Below the pieces are notes generated by a model. It was given only the letters and a program-made list of their open reading frames with translations, made no database searches and was not told where the DNA came from. This document shows, one piece after another, positions 61,440 to 64,000 of a stretch of DNA of 64,000 nucleotides. Within the stretch, counting starts at the first letter, position 1. The number at the start of each line of letters is the position of its first letter. This DNA is from Actinoplanes campanulatus. GTDB lineage: Bacteria; Actinomycetota; Actinomycetes; Mycobacteriales; Micromonosporaceae. The stretch is from assembly GCF_014647795.1 (NCBI RefSeq), contig NZ_BMPW01000004.1, positions 248,001-312,000 on the forward strand, in the 5' to 3' direction. The position numbers were made by a program, and so were the translations under genes.

Positions 61440-62503
61440 GCGCCGCCTCGTCCCTGCTCATCTCCCTGGTGCTGCTGGCCCTCAACGGGTTCTTCGTCGC
61501 CGCCGAGTTCGCGCTGGTCGCCGCGAAACGGCACCGCCTGGAGACCGCCGCCACCGCCGGATCCCGCGGCGCCCGCGCGGCCCTCGCCGGAACCCGCCGG
61601 CTGTCGATGATGCTGGCCGGCGCCCAGCTCGGCATCACCCTGTGCACCCTCGGGCTCGGCGCGCTCGCCAAACCGGCGGTCAAACACCTGCTCGAACCGG
61701 TGTTCGTCGCGGTCGGGCTGCCCGCCGACGCCGCCTACGCCGTCGCCTTCGTCCTGGCCGTCGCCCTGGTCGGCTTCCTGCACGTGGTCGTCGGGGAGAT
61801 GGCGCCCAAGTCGTGGGCGATCAGCCACCCGGAGGCCTCGGCACAGATCCTGGCGATCCCGTTCGTCGGCTTCACCACCGTCCTGCGCCCGGTTCTGGCC
61901 GCCCTCAACGGCCTCGCCAACGCCTGCCTGCGGCTGATCAAGGTGACCCCGCAGGACGAACTCGCCCAGGTCCACAGCGCCGAGCAGCTACGGATGCTGC
62001 TGGAGACCTCCAAGCAGCACGGCACCATCGAGGACGCCGAGCATCAACTGCTCACCGCCATGTTGCAGGTGCAGTCGATGCCCGTACGCGACGTGATGGT
62101 CCCGAACGGGCAGATCCGGGACGTGCCCGCCGACGCCGACGCCCGCGCCGTCGAGATGCGCAGCACCGAGACCGGCCGATCCCGGCTGCCGGTGACCGAC
62201 CGGGCCGGGGCGATCGTCGGCGTCGTGCACGTCCGTGACGCCGCCAAGGCCGTCAGCGCACTGCGGCTCGTGACGGCGCGGGACCTGATGACCGCGGTGC
62301 TGTCGCTGCCGGCCGACACCACCGTCCTGGACGCGGTCGCCGTGATGCGGCAGCGGCGCAGCCACCTCGCCCTGGTCGCCGACAACGGCACGGTGATCGG
62401 CCTGGTAACCCTCGAAGACCTGCTGGAACAGGTGATCGGCCAGTTCGACGACGAGACCGACCCGGTGGTCGACGCGGCCCGCCGCGCCGGCCGCACCGCC
62501 TAG
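61436..62503 (+). CDS. CNNM/CBS-domain transporter-like protein, second copy
   Basis: A 355-residue paralogue of the preceding protein: DUF21 membrane domain (LNGFFVAAEFALVAAKRHRL, MLAGAQLGITLCTLGLG, VVGEMAPKSWAISHPE) and two CBS domains (about 210-340: MVPNGQIRDVPADADAR, TVIGLVTLEDLLEQVIGQF). It lacks the C-terminal CorC_HlyC domain. The tandem pairing of a long and a short paralogue, translationally coupled, is usual in actinobacteria and suggests a heteromeric transporter. Confidence 0.9.
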   Translation: MSAASSLLISLVLLALNGFFVAAEFALVAAKRHRLETAATAGSRGARAALAGTRRLSMMLAGAQLGITLCTLGLGALAKPAVKHLLEPVFVAVGLPADAAYAVAFVLAVALVGFLHVVVGEMAPKSWAISHPEASAQILAIPFVGFTTVLRPVLAALNGLANACLRLIKVTPQDELAQVHSAEQLRMLLETSKQHGTIEDAEHQLLTAMLQVQSMPVRDVMVPNGQIRDVPADADARAVEMRSTETGRSRLPVTDRAGAIVGVVHVRDAAKAVSALRLVTARDLMTAVLSLPADTTVLDAVAVMRQRRSHLALVADNGTVIGLVTLEDLLEQVIGQFDDETDPVVDAARRAGRTA

Positions 62504-62700
62504 AAACGTTGGTGGTCGAGGTCCGCGTTCCGCTGCCAGTTCTTCCTTCTTGTACGCGTGTCCCCGTCCCACCCAACCTGGGCCGTCCCGTCCGCTCGCG
62601 CGATCTCGCTGCCCGCTCCCGCCTGTGCCGCACCCGCCGGGCTCAGATCGGTGGCCGGGCAGGCCCAGCCAGTCGCGCCACCCCCACCTGCCGCCGCTCC

Positions 62701-62764
62701 CGGCCTGCTGCCACCCCGCCTGCTGCCGCTCCCGGCCTGCTGCCACCCCGCCTGCTGCCGCTCC
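62701..62764 (+). repeat. Perfect 32-bp tandem duplication
   Basis: The unit starting CGGCCTGCTGCCACC occurs twice without mismatch (62701-62732, 62733-62764). A degenerate partial unit before (from ~62690) and after (to ~62780) shows the array was longer. Confidence 0.8.
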
Positions 62765-62930
62765 GGCTTGTTGCCGCTCACGGCCGGGCGATCGGCTCGC
62801 CGCTCCCAGCCGTTGCGCCGGTCGCTGTGACGGGCGGTCACAGTTCCGCGCGGGGTGGGCGCACACGGTGATGGTGTCGTGGTCGCCTACGTGACTGATA
62901 GCCGTGGTGGTCGCGCACGCGGCGACTTTC

Positions 62931-63013
62931 GTGTGCGGCGATCACGGCATCGGTTATCCGAATGTGTGCGGCGACCACGGCATCGGTCATCCGAACGTGT
63001 GCGCCGCCCACGG
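62931..63013 (+). repeat. 33-bp tandem repeat, 2.5 units
   Basis: Units beginning GTGTGCGGCGA(T/C)CACGGC start at 62931, 62964 and 62997. The third is partial and diverged (GTGTGCGCCGCCCACGG). Spacing is exactly 33 bp. Confidence 0.75.
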
Positions 63014-63091
63014 TCAAGCCCGGACATGTGCGCCCACCTGGGAGACCGGTTGAGTGCGGGCGCGGCCAGTGACGTGGATCATTCTTGAGGT

Positions 63092-63143
63092 TGACCCAAG
63101 GTCAGGGTGGACGCTCCTCATGTACGCGATACATCCAGTACAT
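63092..63143 (+). promoter_or_regulatory. Candidate operator pair before the serine hydrolase
   Basis: TGACC-CAA-GGTCA (63092-63104) is a perfect inverted repeat. ATGTAC (63120-63125) and GTACAT (63138-63143) form a second inverted repeat 15 bp before the start codon. Either could bind a dimeric repressor, but no regulator gene is visible within the window's end. Confidence 0.35.
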
Positions 63144-63157
63144 ATGGAGCGACCATC

Positions 63158-64000
63158 ATGTCCATCAACATCTCCCCACAGTCGACCATCGACGCGATCG
63201 TCGGCTCCGGTTTCCATGGGGTGACCCTGCGCCTCAACGACGACGGTGGCGAATGGACCGGCAGCGCCGGGGTCGCCGAGCTCGGCGGGACCGCGAAGCC
63301 GTCGATCGACGGTCACGTCCGGATCGGCAGCACCACCAAGACGTTCCTCGCCACCCTGATGTTGTGCCTGGTCGCCGAGGGCCGGGCCGAATTGGACGCC
63401 CCGGCGGCCGCTCACCTGCCCGACCTGGGCCTGGACGAGCGGATCACCGTGCGGATGCTGTTGCGGCACACCAGCGGGCTCTTCAATTTCACCGGCGAGA
63501 TCAACCACGACGGTACGATCGTGCCCGGCATCCCGATGCCCTACGGCCCCGGTGCCCCTCAGTGGCTGGAGAACCGTTTCCACACCTACCAGCCACGGGA
63601 ATTGGTACGGATCGCGCTCTCCCAGCCGCCCCGGTTCGACCCGGGAACGGGCTGGAGCTACTCCAACACCAACTACGTGCTGGCTCGGCTGCTCATCGAG
63701 AGGATCACCGGCCGGCCGCTCGCCGCCGAGATGCGCCGCCTGATCCTGGAACCACTCGGCCTGACCGGCACCCTGTTGCCGGAAACATCGCCGGAGATCC
63801 CCGATCCGTTCGCCCACGCCTACTACCGCGACGGCGACATCATCGACGTCACCCGCCAGAACCCCTCCTGGATCTCCGCCGGCGGCGACATGATCTCCAC
63901 CACCCGGGACCTGCACACCTTCATCTCGGCGCTGACGGGCGGCCGCCTCCTGCTGCCCTCGCTGCTCGCCGAGATGTGCACCCCGCACCCCACCGGCATC
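63158..64000 (+). CDS. Beta-lactamase/D-Ala-D-Ala carboxypeptidase-family serine hydrolase (partial)
   Basis: The frame is open to the window end (281 codons seen). Class-C beta-lactamase-like fold with SxxK in IGSTTKTFLATL (catalytic Ser, Lys), LLRHTSGLFNF, and YSN in WSYSNTNYVLARLL. No signal peptide is apparent from ATG 63158, so it may be cytosolic or exported by another route. GGAG lies 8 nt upstream of the start. Family members hydrolyse D-amino-acid peptides, esters or lactones; the substrate is unknown. The C-terminus lies outside the window. Confidence 0.88.
   Translation, partial: MSINISPQSTIDAIVGSGFHGVTLRLNDDGGEWTGSAGVAELGGTAKPSIDGHVRIGSTTKTFLATLMLCLVAEGRAELDAPAAAHLPDLGLDERITVRMLLRHTSGLFNFTGEINHDGTIVPGIPMPYGPGAPQWLENRFHTYQPRELVRIALSQPPRFDPGTGWSYSNTNYVLARLLIERITGRPLAAEMRRLILEPLGLTGTLLPETSPEIPDPFAHAYYRDGDIIDVTRQNPSWISAGGDMISTTRDLHTFISALTGGRLLLPSLLAEMCTPHPTGI

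Larger units (their letters stand above)
62504..63157. other. 654-bp intergenic region with tandem repeats
   Basis: No convincing gene is seen on either strand. The region holds a poly-Pro/Gln-like GC-skewed stretch with 32-bp direct repeats (62701-62764), a second 33-bp repeat block (62931-63013) and the promoter area of the serine hydrolase (63090-63157). Minus-strand reading frames across the repeats are low-complexity Gln/Gly/Arg runs and are not called. Confidence 0.6.

Noticed and set aside
62500-62841. Minus-strand Gln/Gly/Arg repeat ORF
   Set aside because: Low-complexity translation of the 32-bp tandem repeats; no RBS and no conserved features.
62931-63013. Possible short CRISPR-like array
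   Set aside because: The 33-bp units are contiguous, with no unique spacers and no cas genes.
63014-63988. 324-codon minus-strand frame at the window end
   Set aside because: Antisense of the serine hydrolase, which has SxxK and YSN motifs in the plus frame.

Overview
The window is about 72% GC by eye. Genes are densely packed with strong GC3 bias, many GTG starts and many ATGA/GTGA stop-start overlaps. Together with the gene content (Tat and lipoprotein signals, secreted ricin-type lectin fusions, SCO3242-type prenyltransferase cluster, Rox-type monooxygenase) this points to a chromosomal segment of an actinomycete, most likely a Micromonosporaceae member such as Actinoplanes. That placement is inference. 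No rRNA, tRNA, CRISPR array or phage module was seen.

Layout. 0-7.2 kb: an HTH regulator, a decayed TetR gene, a secreted chorismate mutase, a mini-element, a hybrid histidine kinase, a 31-aa membrane peptide, a peptidoglycan-binding lipoprotein and an aldo/keto reductase. 7.3-32 kb: a long co-directional metabolic region. It opens with a repeat-rich secreted protein, then a ROK regulator, a ribose-type sugar ABC importer and a Gfo/Idh/MocA oxidoreductase. Next comes an ebo-like cluster (inositol-phosphate-synthase homologue, EboC prenyltransferase, TIM-barrel isomerase, EboA, EboB/TatD, EboE, EboF, polyprenyl synthase). It ends with a secreted sugar-oxidation set (two sugar-dehydrogenase-like proteins, a ThuA-DUF1080-ricin fusion, two xylose-isomerase-like proteins, one of them Tat-exported). 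32-44 kb: a secreted alpha/beta hydrolase, a LuxR protein, a peroxiredoxin, an acyltransferase, a DUF1023 hydrolase, a two-component system, an alcohol dehydrogenase with its middle deleted, small hypotheticals, a glycosyltransferase and a Rox-type FAD monooxygenase preceded by an apparent leader-peptide attenuator. 44-55 kb: a surface-glycan locus with PglE/PglC/PglD/PglF-like enzymes (bacillosamine-type sugar), a glycosyltransferase, an O-antigen-ligase-like protein, a flippase and a Wzz/BY-kinase-like protein. 55-64 kb: a 1601-aa DUF4011 helicase-nuclease (candidate antiphage protein), two CNNM/CBS transporters, a repeat-rich spacer and the start of a beta-lactamase-family serine hydrolase.

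The most unusual signals are small elements at gene junctions. (1) Two nearly identical ~330-bp elements lie 14 kb apart in opposite orientation. They have IS200/IS605-like end hairpins and a right end resembling a TnpB guide-RNA scaffold, but no transposase or tnpB. Each delivers a Shine-Dalgarno and an ATGA start to the next gene. (2) A 93-nt repeat occurs at two junctions and encodes a similar 30-residue peptide whose stop overlaps the next start codon. (3) A 19-codon leader and a long RBS-masking hairpin precede the Rox-type gene.
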